Below are positions 1-10,470 of a stretch of 64,000 nt of DNA, piece by piece. The notes beneath the pieces were generated by a model, which was given only the letters and a program-made list of their open reading frames with translations, was not told where the DNA came from and did not search any database. Position numbers and translations under genes: made by a program. The first letter of the stretch is position 1; the number at the start of each line of letters is the position of its first letter. Origin of the DNA: Phaseolus vulgaris (Eukaryota; Streptophyta; Magnoliopsida; Fabales; Fabaceae); NCBI RefSeq assembly GCF_000499845.2, contig NC_023756.2, positions 44,094,291-44,158,290 on the forward strand, given 5' to 3'.

Positions 1-994
1 TGCTGACAGATACTAACCACGTGCTTGTGTTCACCAAGTTTACTGCCTTAATCCCATAATTTGATCCCAAAACTAATTCTCCCTTTCAAGACTTTGACAG
101 CATGACCAATCTGCTTAAGCCAAGGTATCTCCATTGATGGTCACATGCAACCATGCACAGTTGAAAGGACAACTCACTCCTCACATTACATTCACTTTAT
201 CTTCGTTCATGTACTTCAACCCATCTACCAAATAACTAGATAATATAATTTCTTTTGAAATTGTATTAGTCAAATTACAAATAATTATCTTTATATCTTT
301 TAAATTGTTGTTGTCAAAGTAAAAGTAGATTTAGTTCTTTTCTATCTCTATAATACGTCAAAAGGCAAAGGGGTCCAACCCTCTATTCCAACTCCCTCAG
401 TTTGGTCTATCAATGTACACGAGCTACTATATATCAACTCGCACGAGTAAGGTTGTTACTTGTTATTGTTAGGTGTATATGATCTGGTTCAAATGGTATG
501 TGTCCAAGTTTGTTCCCCCTTCCTTGTATGTCGGATCTCTTGTAATTAAAAAGGTAAAAAGGACAACCTTAAACAAATATAATCTACGACGTTGTCGATC
601 TTCAGTTGAGCCTTTTTTTCTAATCATGTTTGTTCATCTGCCATACACAAACCCACTTTGATTAAGAAATCTAGCTCCAGCTCCTCTCGGACCAACATAA
701 TACTTTCTCACTCAACAAGTATTTTAAAGCTGAATTCATTGGTAAATTATTAGGTCTGCATAAAATAATGCTACCTAGGTCCAAACTACACAATCAATAC
801 ACACATTATGTGATATAGGAAAAACTAAACTTCTGAATGGTTTAAAGGATCTAGAGCAAAGAAAGAGCACAACAGATTTGGGAGAAACTAACTTATGGCC
901 ACTATGTCTCAAGAAACTTGAAAAGTACACCATGTCTGATACTTGTCCTGGCTTCTTCACAGTCTCAGCAGCAAAAATATGTACACAGCAAGTC
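1..994. other. Intergenic, AT-rich; possible distal 3' UTR exon at its right end
   Basis: I recognise no gene here. Around 840-994 the base composition is less AT-rich. On the minus strand a pyrimidine-rich tract ending in CAG lies just before position 994, so this could be a distal 3' UTR exon of the DUF4408 gene to the right. That is inference from splice-like signals only. Confidence 0.3.
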
Positions 995-1061
995 CTGCCA
1001 AGGGGAGAAGAAAGAGTCAACATACAGAAACCGACAATTCGAACTTATATATGTGGGATTT

Positions 1062-1115
<54 letters not shown>

Positions 1116-1708
1116 TACGTACTAATAATGTAGATTATAATTTTTCTACTCTTCAATCAAGTGTTTGGTAGGTGGAACAGTCTAATCAAAGCTAGATTCA
1201 TTTAATTGCACTAACTACTACTTATGTTTCGCCAGGTGTTGAATGCCTAATGCGTCAAGAATATAATTAGATGCCATAGATATCTGCACTATGGAATAAC
1301 AGTGTCACTTTTTCAGTCACAAAAATACATATTTGTGTATATAAGAAGCTCTACATAATCCTTCCTGAGGTCATACCTCGTAGAAAAAAGGATAAAAAGT
1401 TCAACAAACATTTGATTATGTTTAATTTAGATATAAAGAGATTCCACACGAAAGTGCTGTATTTAACTACTATTACTGATCCAAACACTAATATGGGAAC
1501 AGTTGTCATCTAGCACATGACAAGACTAACCGTTCTAAAAGCATAAGTTGTAAGGCGAAAGGTTGCTGAATGGTTTAATAACAAGAAATATGTTACATAT
1601 ACATATGATTACAAAGGTAGCCGACAGTGAAATTCTGCATAACACATGGATTTAGTAATGTGATGACTGAATGCAATGAGAACTAAAATAGGTATATATG
1701 ATAAGTAC
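995..1708 (-). other. Possible 3' UTR intron of the DUF4408 gene
   Basis: About 50 nt after the stop codon the minus strand reads GAAG/GTACTT, and a pyrimidine-rich TTGGCAG acceptor lies at 995-997, followed by less AT-rich sequence. Together they suggest a 714-nt intron in the 3' UTR. Only transcript data could confirm it. Confidence 0.3.
1057..1112. repeat. (TA)n microsatellite
   Basis: An almost pure run of alternating TA, broken by one AAA. Open frames read through it are artefacts of the dinucleotide repeat. Confidence 0.95.
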
Positions 1709-1759
1709 CTTCGAAATGGTCAACATACTTCCATAGATTCTCATCATTTTGCTAATTTT

Positions 1760-2707
1760 TCACTGTGACTGGGGAAAAAGACGGCGATTTACCATGTCCT
1801 TGAGACGCTGGATAGATTCCAGCCTCTGCAGCTTCATTTGATGGTTGAACTTCTTAATGAAGGCTTCGGCCCTGCGATTCAGTTCCTCTAGACTCATGGA
1901 TTTATCTCTTCTCAAGGAAGCTCTATCGTTGAAAGTGTCTGACTTTTTGAGCTCCTTCTTAGCCCAAGCCACAGGGTCATTATCATCATCATCATCACCC
2001 TCCCCATTGCGACCAAATGGCTCTGCCTTGGCAATCCTTGCGCCCCATGTCTCACTCTTCTTCAGCTGTGGCCTAATCGTTTTCCCCTGCCCCTCCATGA
2101 TAGCCTTCCACGTGGCTTCCAGTGTGTCATCACCATCGGAATCCGGCAATAAATAATCATTGGTGCAATTTTCTGGCAAAGGGTGGAGCATGAATTTGTC
2201 ACGGGACAACAAATCAGTCTGTTCAGCCACCTTTTGTTCTTGCTCTTGCTTTTTCTCTTGCTCTTGTTGTTTTTGTTCTTCTTCAACCTCCTTTTCTTCT
2301 TCCTTGGGTTCATTTGTTTGGCTCTCTGGATCGGTTGGGTGGTTGGCAGTGTCTGAAATGGTGGTGGTTGCGTGCTTAGGATCAAAGGGTGCAGGAGAGT
2401 CAGAGAAGAATTTGGGGTGGCTATTGCCTTTGGGGTGGAAGTTGGAGGAAGCTGCAATGATGATGATGATGAAGTTGACAATGATGTAAAGGAATGGAAG
2501 TGTTAGCCAGCTTCTAACTGAGACCCAAAATTGAGGAAGAGTGGAGAGAAGAAGGTGGAATGTGTATGGGACTACTGCCACTTTAAACAAAACAATAGAG
2601 GAGACAAACCCCATGGACATGAGCACAAGCTTTGCAGCCCACATGGCTGTTTCAAATCTGTTAGATTTGCGAGAAGATGGTTTTTGAAAAAGATCCATCG
2701 CTGACAT
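1760..2707 (-). CDS. DUF4408/DUF761 plant membrane protein
   Basis: A 315-residue protein if translation starts at the ATG at 2707 (MSAMDLFQKP); an ATG 14 codons upstream is also in frame, but family members usually begin near a MDxF-type N-terminus. Two hydrophobic segments, about residues 24-50 and 67-87, form the DUF4408 region and predict a membrane-anchored N-terminus. The middle, about residues 115-170, is acidic and very rich in Glu, Gln and Lys. The C-terminus carries the DUF761 signature, with LEELNRRAEAFIKKFN near residue 280 and a basic tail ending RRLFPQSQ. The CDS has no intron. The family (cotton-fibre-protein-like) is plant-specific and has no firm biochemical role, so I assign none. 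A 5' leader reaching roughly 3.2 kb and a possible 5' UTR intron (donor-like CACG/GTAATT near 3018) are inferred. The family call is fairly certain. Confidence 0.85.
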   Translation of the reverse strand: MSAMDLFQKPSSRKSNRFETAMWAAKLVLMSMGFVSSIVLFKVAVVPYTFHLLLSTLPQFWVSVRSWLTLPFLYIIVNFIIIIIAASSNFHPKGNSHPKFFSDSPAPFDPKHATTTISDTANHPTDPESQTNEPKEEEKEVEEEQKQQEQEKKQEQEQKVAEQTDLLSRDKFMLHPLPENCTNDYLLPDSDGDDTLEATWKAIMEGQGKTIRPQLKKSETWGARIAKAEPFGRNGEGDDDDDNDPVAWAKKELKKSDTFNDRASLRRDKSMSLEELNRRAEAFIKKFNHQMKLQRLESIQRLKDMVNRRLFPQSQ

Positions 2708-3240
2708 GTTGCAGGCAGAACTACTAATAATAACTCTTCCCAACAACACGCAGATTTAAAAGAACAAAGCAAAAGAAAGAACTCTTCCGCTTAGAAAAAT
2801 GAGAAGAATAAGACCCAGAAACAAAAACTTCTAGGTGGGTGGGGGATTTTAGCAACTAGTACATAAACATGAACAAGCACCAGTTCTTCAGAGGAAAAAC
2901 AAGAGACAGGAGCTTTTTTGAAACTGAGGTTTGTGTATGAAAACCAAATTCTGAAAGATTTTCATCAGGAGTTAATTAAGAAGGAGACAAGAAGAAGCAA
3001 GGTTTGTGGTGAATTACCGTGGATCCTTGAAAGGTGATGAAACAGAAGAGAAAGGAACAGAAACAAAGGAAGTGAAAGAAAGAAAAAAAAGTGAACACAA
3101 TGTATTGAGACGAAGCTGTGCAGAAGTTGAGTCCACTCTAGTCTCTAGAGTACAAAGAAAGAAAGGGTTTTAAAGAAAGAGAGCTTTCAAATTTCACTGT
3201 TTCAGGTGCTGTAGTTAGCAGCAGAGGCAACAAAAATTCC
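2708..3240 (-). promoter_or_regulatory. 5' leader and promoter-proximal region of the DUF4408 gene
   Basis: Purine-rich on the plus strand, so pyrimidine-rich on the coding strand, as is common in plant leaders. A donor-like GTAATT at about 3018 and acceptor-like TTAGTAG before the ATG suggest a leader intron. No TATA box could be placed with confidence. Confidence 0.35.
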
Positions 3241-4078
3241 ATTAGTACTGGGTAGGCAGGGTGGTCATAGAGTAGTAGAGGACCACATGAACAACATCTC
3301 TCTAAGAACCTCTCTTACTCATATACTCATTTTCCATTCCCAACCAAACACACTGTTTGATGAATTCCCCACCGTCAGATTCTTCAACAATAGTTCAAAG
3401 GGTATTCGAAAAATGATAAATTTTGCACTCTCCCCTTCACTCATTGCTATATAGCAGGTGCTAGCGACAGAACCACCGAAACTTTAACTATTGTTTGTGA
3501 AAAAAAAAACCGAAATGTTTGGATATATTTTCAGATTTGAAATGTCAAGAAAAAGTAAACGGTTGAATTTGGGTGGAAATGGTTCTGGTTTTATTAGTTA
3601 ATTAACCCTAATTAGGTTGGTTGTTAGCAAGGTTTAGTTTATTTTAAGAAATCTAAGCAATATTTGATGGATTAAAGTGGTAGCTGTATTGAGCGGCGGT
3701 GGGCAGAATTTGCGGAGAGGGTGATTACAACTTTTGGCACCACTAAGTTAAAGGTGCTCTCAACTAACCATAAGAGTATATGCTCCATCTATATCATTCT
3801 TCTCTTTCTTCAATTAAATTTACAACAGTTTTAACATTTAATCGTCTAATACTATAATAAATTCATTTGATTTCAAGTTAGCTTACACTATCCAATTCAA
3901 TTATAAATTCAGTAAAACACTATTCAAAACTTATCGATAAATAATAAAAATTAACAATAATAATAAAATATACACAAAATTAAATTGAGATGCTTCTAGA
4001 AGAATATATAATAGACAATAGAAAAGAATGATCAAGATTAACAGTTTGAGTCTTTCATCAAAGAATTATTTATGAATT

Positions 4079-4130
<52 letters not shown>

Positions 4131-5986
4131 CTTTAATTAAAATAAAATTGACCCAATATACGTCAATTAAATTAATATAATCTAATTAATAAAACATGAA
4201 ATCATTAGTTTATTCATTATTTTTTAGTTTTTTTGCCACTTAGAATTGAACAAATAAAAAATTATTAAGAATAGTACAAACTAAACAAGATTTTCAATTA
4301 AAGAATATAATTAAATTATCAAAATTCTTTTAAAAAATTCAATAATAAAAATTAGAGGTAAAAGATATTAGACTGTCTAGAAGATATTGAACAATCTAGG
4401 GCATTCTGTTACAGATATTGATGCCTAATTACATTTTTAATTATGAAAAAATTAATAACATTGATTATGTAAAAATTAATTATATTATCATGGTTTCTGA
4501 TCATATTAATAATTCTCCTACATGTATTATATATTGCATATTTTTTTTTGGCAAACACATTAAAGTGTCCCATCTGTGGCAATCTATTGCTAGAAATATT
4601 TTACGAGTCTGAAATTGTCGAATTTTATTTTGTCTAAAGAAATAAAAAATTAAATTGCTTTATCCCAACAAACACATTCAAAAAAAAATTCAAACAGTCA
4701 AATCATCCTTAAATATTAATATGTTTCGTCCAAACACAGTCTTAGCATTCTCATCTTTTGAATTATTTACTTTGTTACAACAAGCAAGATTTTGAATTTA
4801 TTACACCAATAACATTGTAAAAATTAAAAACGGACAAATTAGTATCTTTCAATTGTTGATTTTTTATTTATTTTATTCTTCAAATTGTTGATTGAATTTT
4901 TTTAGTACTCAATTACATTTTTTTAAATCACTATTTGTCATTAAATAAAATTTATATATGTGTTCTTAAATAAATAAATAAATAAAACGAGACCCACATT
5001 ATTAAGTCAACAACACATGAGTTTTACTAAACAATAAGAAATATTGTTAGATTGTTCATATAGTTGTATATCCAATTTCACTAGGATTTTAACCCTAGAT
5101 TGTTCATAGTTAATACAAGAAAAACACAAGTGGCAAAACCACAAAAACTCAATAAGATCTCTTGCAATTAATATTATATTTTACCACTAAATTTTCCATA
5201 ATATGATATGTTTGTTCCACCATAAGCCATGCAATTAAGTGATTATCTATGACAGAGTCATAAACAGTCATCAATCAACAACATGGATTCTAAGAAAAAA
5301 AATATCTTTTCAAAATACAAAAATAAATAAATATCTTCACTTACTTTGCATGGTAAGATAAGTTTCATTGACTTTTTCCTTTTGATACAATCGCTTTTGA
5401 TTAAAAAATGAACAAAAGATCAATGAAATTAGTTAGACCAATTTTAAAAAAGAACTTTTTGTTAAAAAGTAATAAACTGAATTTTCAAAATGTAAAAAAT
5501 ATCATAAAAGAACTTTCTCACAGACATTATTCAAACACTCCCCATCATACTATGTGATAATTTTGACGTTTGATTTTTTTAAGTAATGAAATTGAACATA
5601 TGACTTGTTTCTATGATAATTTTTAGGGTTTTCTTTCTCGATGACGATACTGAAAGTTGATTTGTATCAACATGATATGAACATAAATATATACAAAGGT
5701 TGGTTGTAATTATCTCTCACATTTCCTAAAATAATTGAGTCAAACATACAAATTTCTTTTTCCTGGTTTTCTCAATTAAGTTCTCATCAACAATCATTCC
5801 ATTTTTCTGATTTTTTTAAAGTATATTAACAATTTTACAACAACTAAAAATAAAATTATTTTATAATATATAAATATATACCAATCTCATTTGTTGATTT
5901 TATAAAATTGAATTAAATTTAAAGTAAATTTTATATTAAAATTATTTATTATTTATCTTAGTGTAGTGTCAATTTGTTGATCTTAT
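3241..5986. other. Intergenic AT-rich DNA with one (TA)n tract
   Basis: No coding signal. A (TA)n microsatellite occupies about 4080-4126. The rest is very AT-rich sequence with short poly-A and poly-T runs. Confidence 0.6.
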
Positions 5987-5989
5987 TAA

Positions 5990-6359
5990 CACTACACGAA
6001 AATCATGAAATATAAATTAATTTTTAGAAAGAAAAAATAATTAGTTGTTATAGTAACTAAATTAGAGACTATTTTATAGACTAAAAAAAATTGGTTTCTA
6101 AATTAGTTTGTATTATTGTTAAATAGTTTCTAAATTGGTATCTAATTAGTTTTAACTACCAATTATTTAGATTCTAAATTTGGTAGCAAAAACCTTGGTG
6201 GCTAATTAGATACCAATTTAGAAACCATTTAACAATAATAAAAATTAATTTAGAAACCAAATTTTTTTTAGTCTCTAAAATAGTTTTTAATTTAGTCACT
6301 ATAACTACTAATTATTTTTTGTTTCTAAAAATTGGTTTTTATTTCATTTTCTTGTAGTG
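5990..6359. mobile_element. CACTA-like MITE, copy 1
   Basis: A 370-bp element that is close to a full-length palindrome. It starts CACTACACGAAAATC and ends with the inverse, ...TTTTCTTGTAGTG. It is flanked by TAA on both sides (5987-5989 and 6360-6362), the 3-bp target duplication expected for CACTA (CMC) elements. No coding capacity. It shares its sequence with copies near 17.25, 28.5 and 29.8 kb. Confidence 0.85.
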
Positions 6360-6362
6360 TAA

Positions 6363-6909
6363 ATTATTTTTTTTATAGCTATAAGTGGGATGCAAAACTA
6401 AAGTATGATCATATATGTTGAAATATTAATAGTCACTTGTCAATTAACTCCTAAACATGTTTTTGATCTTTCTATTCCATTTCCCATTTATGAACCAATT
6501 AGAGTCAACTGAAGGGTACAATGCAAATATTATTAGATGAGATTCCAAATTCAAACATTGGTACCATTATTGTACACTACAAAAGCTATAATTGAGTAAT
6601 AATTTACAAATGTGGATGAAGAAGCTATTTTGATTTTGTGATCAATCCATCACCTTACAGAGTACACCTAGATAATAGCAGAGAGGACAACCTTAATAAA
6701 GGAAATCACCACCAAGCTGCAGCATTGCAAGTTGCAACACGCCTGTATGCAATATCAATATCTATGCATTTATGTGCATAGAATCTAGTCAATATTTTGG
6801 CTAAGAGAAATAACAAACACACTGCTCCTCACTTAATTTTTATTGTTAAAGTGATAGTATGTACACACAAGCATCCAACTATTAAAAAAGTCATCTAAAA
6901 AATTAATTA
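6363..6909. other. Intergenic, nothing recognised
   Basis: AT-rich sequence without a convincing gene, repeat boundary or RNA gene. Confidence 0.5.
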
Positions 6910-7480
6910 TTAACTCGCCGAGTGGTTGAGAACTACGAAGTTCGGACACTCCTCTTAAATGGCGTGTCGGTGTCCGATACTCGTATCAGACAACGACACT
7001 CGTATGAGAACTACGAAGTTCGGACACTCCTCTTAAATGGCGTGTCGGTGTCCGATACTCGTATCAGACAACGACACTCGTATAACACCTGTAAGACACG
7101 TATCTGTAAAGTGTCCAATTCAAAAAGTATTTGTTAGATTTCTTACAATTCTAGTACGTTCTAACACAATTTTAAAAATGAAAAATACATTAATTTTCTC
7201 AAAATTCAAACTTTATTGTATAAGTTATCATTATGATTATAAAAATAAAAAACAAATCTTTGTGAACGAGTTATGAAAAACATTGTTCTGTTCCAAAAAA
7301 TAATCTGAAACATATTTGTGCACATAAATCTTTATTGTCAATTTATATTATTTATAGTTATATAATATATAGATACATGTTTCCATATCCTACATTTTAA
7401 AGATTTTACGTATCTCCATATCCGTATCAGTATCTGTGTCAATGTCCGTGCTACATAGGTACATAGGATGAGAGTTCAGT
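6910..7480. repeat. Dispersed repeat relic with an internal 78-bp tandem duplication
   Basis: The segment contains many variants of CGTGTCGGTGTCCGATAC and CGTATCAGACAACGACACTC, in sharp contrast to the AT-rich surroundings. A unit of 78 bp is duplicated exactly in tandem at 6928-7005 and 7006-7083. Related GTATC/GTGTC motifs recur near 7410-7460. It resembles a decayed terminal repeat of a retroelement, but I could not define its ends. Confidence 0.55.
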
Positions 7481-9170
7481 GATATCTCGATTTCTCAACA
7501 CACTTTAGTGTTTCCTAAAAAATATATGTAAAAATTATTGTCGAGTGATTGATACTTTGTTAATATCTTAGTATATTTTGATACACTTTGTAGTTTTTCA
7601 ATAGAGTGTAAAGATTCTTGACAATATTAAAAAAAATAAAAAATATCTATAAACTAAGATTAAAGTTAAAATGACAATTAAATCTGATTTAACTATTCGT
7701 ACAATCAAAACTCAACACAACTACCATTAGTAGTAAGTGGACAATCTAAAGTAAAATATAATGAAATTCTAATCTTAAACTAATATTTTTATTAAGATTA
7801 AGAAGAATCTCGATCCTAAAAAATAATTTTAAAAAAAACTTCAATATTTTACTTGACATTTTATTTGAAACCTAAATATCTTGTAATATGGTTTCTCTTG
7901 AAAGACCTAAACCTATTATTTAAAAGAAAGTATTGATATATTGGAGTTGAACAGTAACTTAGTTTGTTGGCAGTGAGTGAGAGTAGTATCTTGCATGATT
8001 GTGGAATGGGGTCAGTTGTCTTACCCTAGGGAACCAGCCACTCACCGACTCACCTCAACTTGTTTCTACACACCTTTTCTCTCTCTCTTCCTCTTTCGTA
8101 GCTTAAATGTCTGCTAATCATAACCACAACTATCTGCACCACCCTTTTTCTTAAACCAAACTTTGATAATAATCATAACAACAACTATACTACACCTTTT
8201 TCTTCAACCTCAGTTTTCAAATGTGAGGAACAAACAGTACCAAAATCATCTCACATTACCAAGTGCCAACTCTACACCTTCTTTCCTTTCCTTCATGATA
8301 CTAACAAGATGTCAACTTTTACATCAATCAATTACTGTCACTCACTTCTCACCCCTTTCTCCTCTTTATTCTGTGTCATACTTCACTCACTTTCTTTCTC
8401 TCAATCTATTTTTTTTTTTATCTTTTTATAGTTTTTCTTCTCTTTTTATAGTTTTTCTTTCATGTGTTCTTTTTAGTAACTTCTTTCATGTATATTTTTT
8501 TACTTTAAGGCTATTTTTTACAAACCAATTTTAGTTTTGAATCTTTTGTAGATACTAATAATTTGTTGATTTAAGTGAAACTCAAGAGGTTGCTTGATCT
8601 TTTCTAAAAAAAGTTATAAATTCAGGATTCTATTGATGGAAAAAATATAATTGGAAAATATCTCATTCGATAAAAATAATATTGAGAAAGAATTAAATAA
8701 ATAAGTAATATGAAGTATTCTTTAAATATTCCAACCCATATATATAAAAAAAGAAGGCTAGGCGGAATAGATATGCAATTCCTATAAACCCACATTTGAG
8801 AACTCTATTATTGTGTTTTGACCTAGTGATCACAAGAAGAATTCTGGTTTTATTAAAGGATTCTTCATCCATGACCATAAATAGATAAGTTCTTTATTTG
8901 GGGTTCAATGCAATTGAATTTACCCCATGTGATTGCTATTCTTCTTTTTCAATGTTTAATGTTTGTGATGACCCAATTAGAAAATTGGCCTAATTGTATG
9001 ATTCTGTATAATTGCATGATTATATAACTTCAATCATAATTAGAAATTTATTTTGAGTTATAAATTAGAGAAGACAATCAATATTTTTATGTCTAGATAT
9101 ATGATAAAGAAGTTTGGTCACGACTAGAATTTTTTTATTTTTTTTTAAATGCAAGGTACTTTGGCTATAC
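7481..9170. other. Intergenic, nothing recognised
   Basis: AT-rich. A pyrimidine-rich block near 8040-8520 keeps one frame open by composition alone; it has no domain and biased Phe/Ser/Leu content. Confidence 0.5.
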
Positions 9171-9174
9171 TCAT

Positions 9175-9695
9175 TCAGAAAATTCAAAGTGGAATAAAGG
9201 GACTTGGATTATTGTGCCGAAGGGATCATTAATGTTTAGGATTGTGTCTATAGAGAGGAATTTTTTATGGGGTTAGAGTTTGAAGGGAGAAAATTGTTTG
9301 AGTGTCTTGGGACAAGGTGTGCGAGTCTCAGAAAGCAAGTGGTCTTAGCATACTTAATATTAGGCTCTTTAATGTGTCCTTGTTGGTGAAATGGATATGG
9401 TGTCTGAGTCTGATTAAGGAAGGGCTTTGGAAGAAAATTCTAGAGTCTAAATATGGTGGTTGGAGAAGTTTAAAAGAGCAAAAGTTACGTAATTCAGAGA
9501 CGTAACTCAGACTCTCTCTGATGGAGAGATATGAAGGAGGTCTAGAAGCTGGAGGTTTGAGAAGGTCTTTTAAAGGCCGCTTAAGGTGAGAGGTTGGTAA
9601 CGGGAAAGAATTATTTTTCTGAGAAAATAATTGGTTGGGTTCTGACACTCTGAAAAGTAGATTCTCAAGGTTTTTCTGACTATCAGTAACCAAAT
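9175..9695 (+). pseudogene. Non-LTR (LINE, L1-type) reverse transcriptase relic
   Basis: Fragments of the C-terminal part of a plant L1-type ORF2 protein appear in order but in shifting frames. First comes an RIVSIERNFLWG stretch near 9235. A longer piece follows (9302-9505) with SWDKVCESQKASGLSILNIR and FNVSLLVKWIW. A VGNGKE...ENNWLGSDTLKSRF piece lies near 9593-9670. These match the region after the polymerase domain, just before the zinc-binding reverse transcriptase domain, in many plant LINEs. Stops and frameshifts interrupt it and no 5' part or poly-A end was found, so it is a dead, truncated copy. Confidence 0.75.
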
Positions 9696-10461
9696 ATGCT
9701 AAGTTTTTTCTTACTTATCACTTTGTTACTTGTGTCTTGCTAAAAGATTAACTAACAAGTAATATACTCTATTTTCTCTAATATTTTCGAGTTTTTTTTA
9801 AGAAAAAAAAACTTGTTAAAATTATTATTCTTTTAACATGGTCGTGTGCTAAATTCATTATTAAATGTCACACGGTTTAGTTGCTATCAGTCAAAAAGTG
9901 TTAGTTTTTATTACATCTATAAATTTTAATTCTAATAAATACTATTGTTAGAATTTGGTGTTGGAAATCTCACGTCCTAAATCCTAAGCATTTCACAGTA
10001 CCGTAAACTTTATATTGTAAGTTGAAATTTTATAAGGTTGAGTTTGACTTAAATATGATATCAAAGTCATCTAGAACCTATTCTAACAAGAATCTGTTGA
10101 CCTTATCAGGTCACTTACTATCGGATCATGGGTTATCCATAAATATATAGTCTTATGCACAAATTGACAGGTCTTACCATTATAATGTGTTGGAGATCTC
10201 ATCGATTAGAAATAAAAACATTTCATATAAATAATTGCAAATCTCAGCTTATAAGTGAGTTTTATAAGATTGAGTTAACTTTAAATTCATACTGGACATA
10301 CAATTACGTAAATTCAATAATTCAAATTTCAATTCTCATAAGTTAATTTACTTAAACCGCTTAATGTGTATACACTTTTGTTTTTAAATTAATTCGTTTT
10401 TTATTAACATGATTAATGTCAACACACATTTTCTTTCTTTTTTTTTTTCTAGTGGAAAGAG
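9696..10461. repeat. Two decayed TRIM- or LTR-like repeat copies
   Basis: Two related segments begin TGTTGGAAATCTCACGTC (about 9957) and TGTTGGAGATCTCATCGATT (about 10187). Both continue to a CTTATAAG...TTTTATAAG.TTGAGTT block. The pattern is that of a common short terminal repeat dispersed in legume genomes, from general recall. Boundaries and target duplications are not clear. Confidence 0.4.
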
Positions 10462-10470
10462 TGATTATAT

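Noticed and set aside
1845..2489. Plus-strand frames opposite the DUF4408 gene, Cys- and Ser-rich
   Set aside because: They are antisense to the acidic Glu/Gln-rich tract and have no independent support.
6915..6935. GCCGAGTGGTTGAG, resembling the D-arm of a tRNA-Leu or tRNA-Ser
   Set aside because: No matching acceptor stem or TTC-loop within tRNA distance; the sequence belongs to the tandem-duplicated repeat.
8163..8534. A 123-codon plus-strand open frame
   Set aside because: It lies in pyrimidine-rich DNA. The product is almost only Phe, Ser, Leu and Thr with no domain, so the frame is open by composition.
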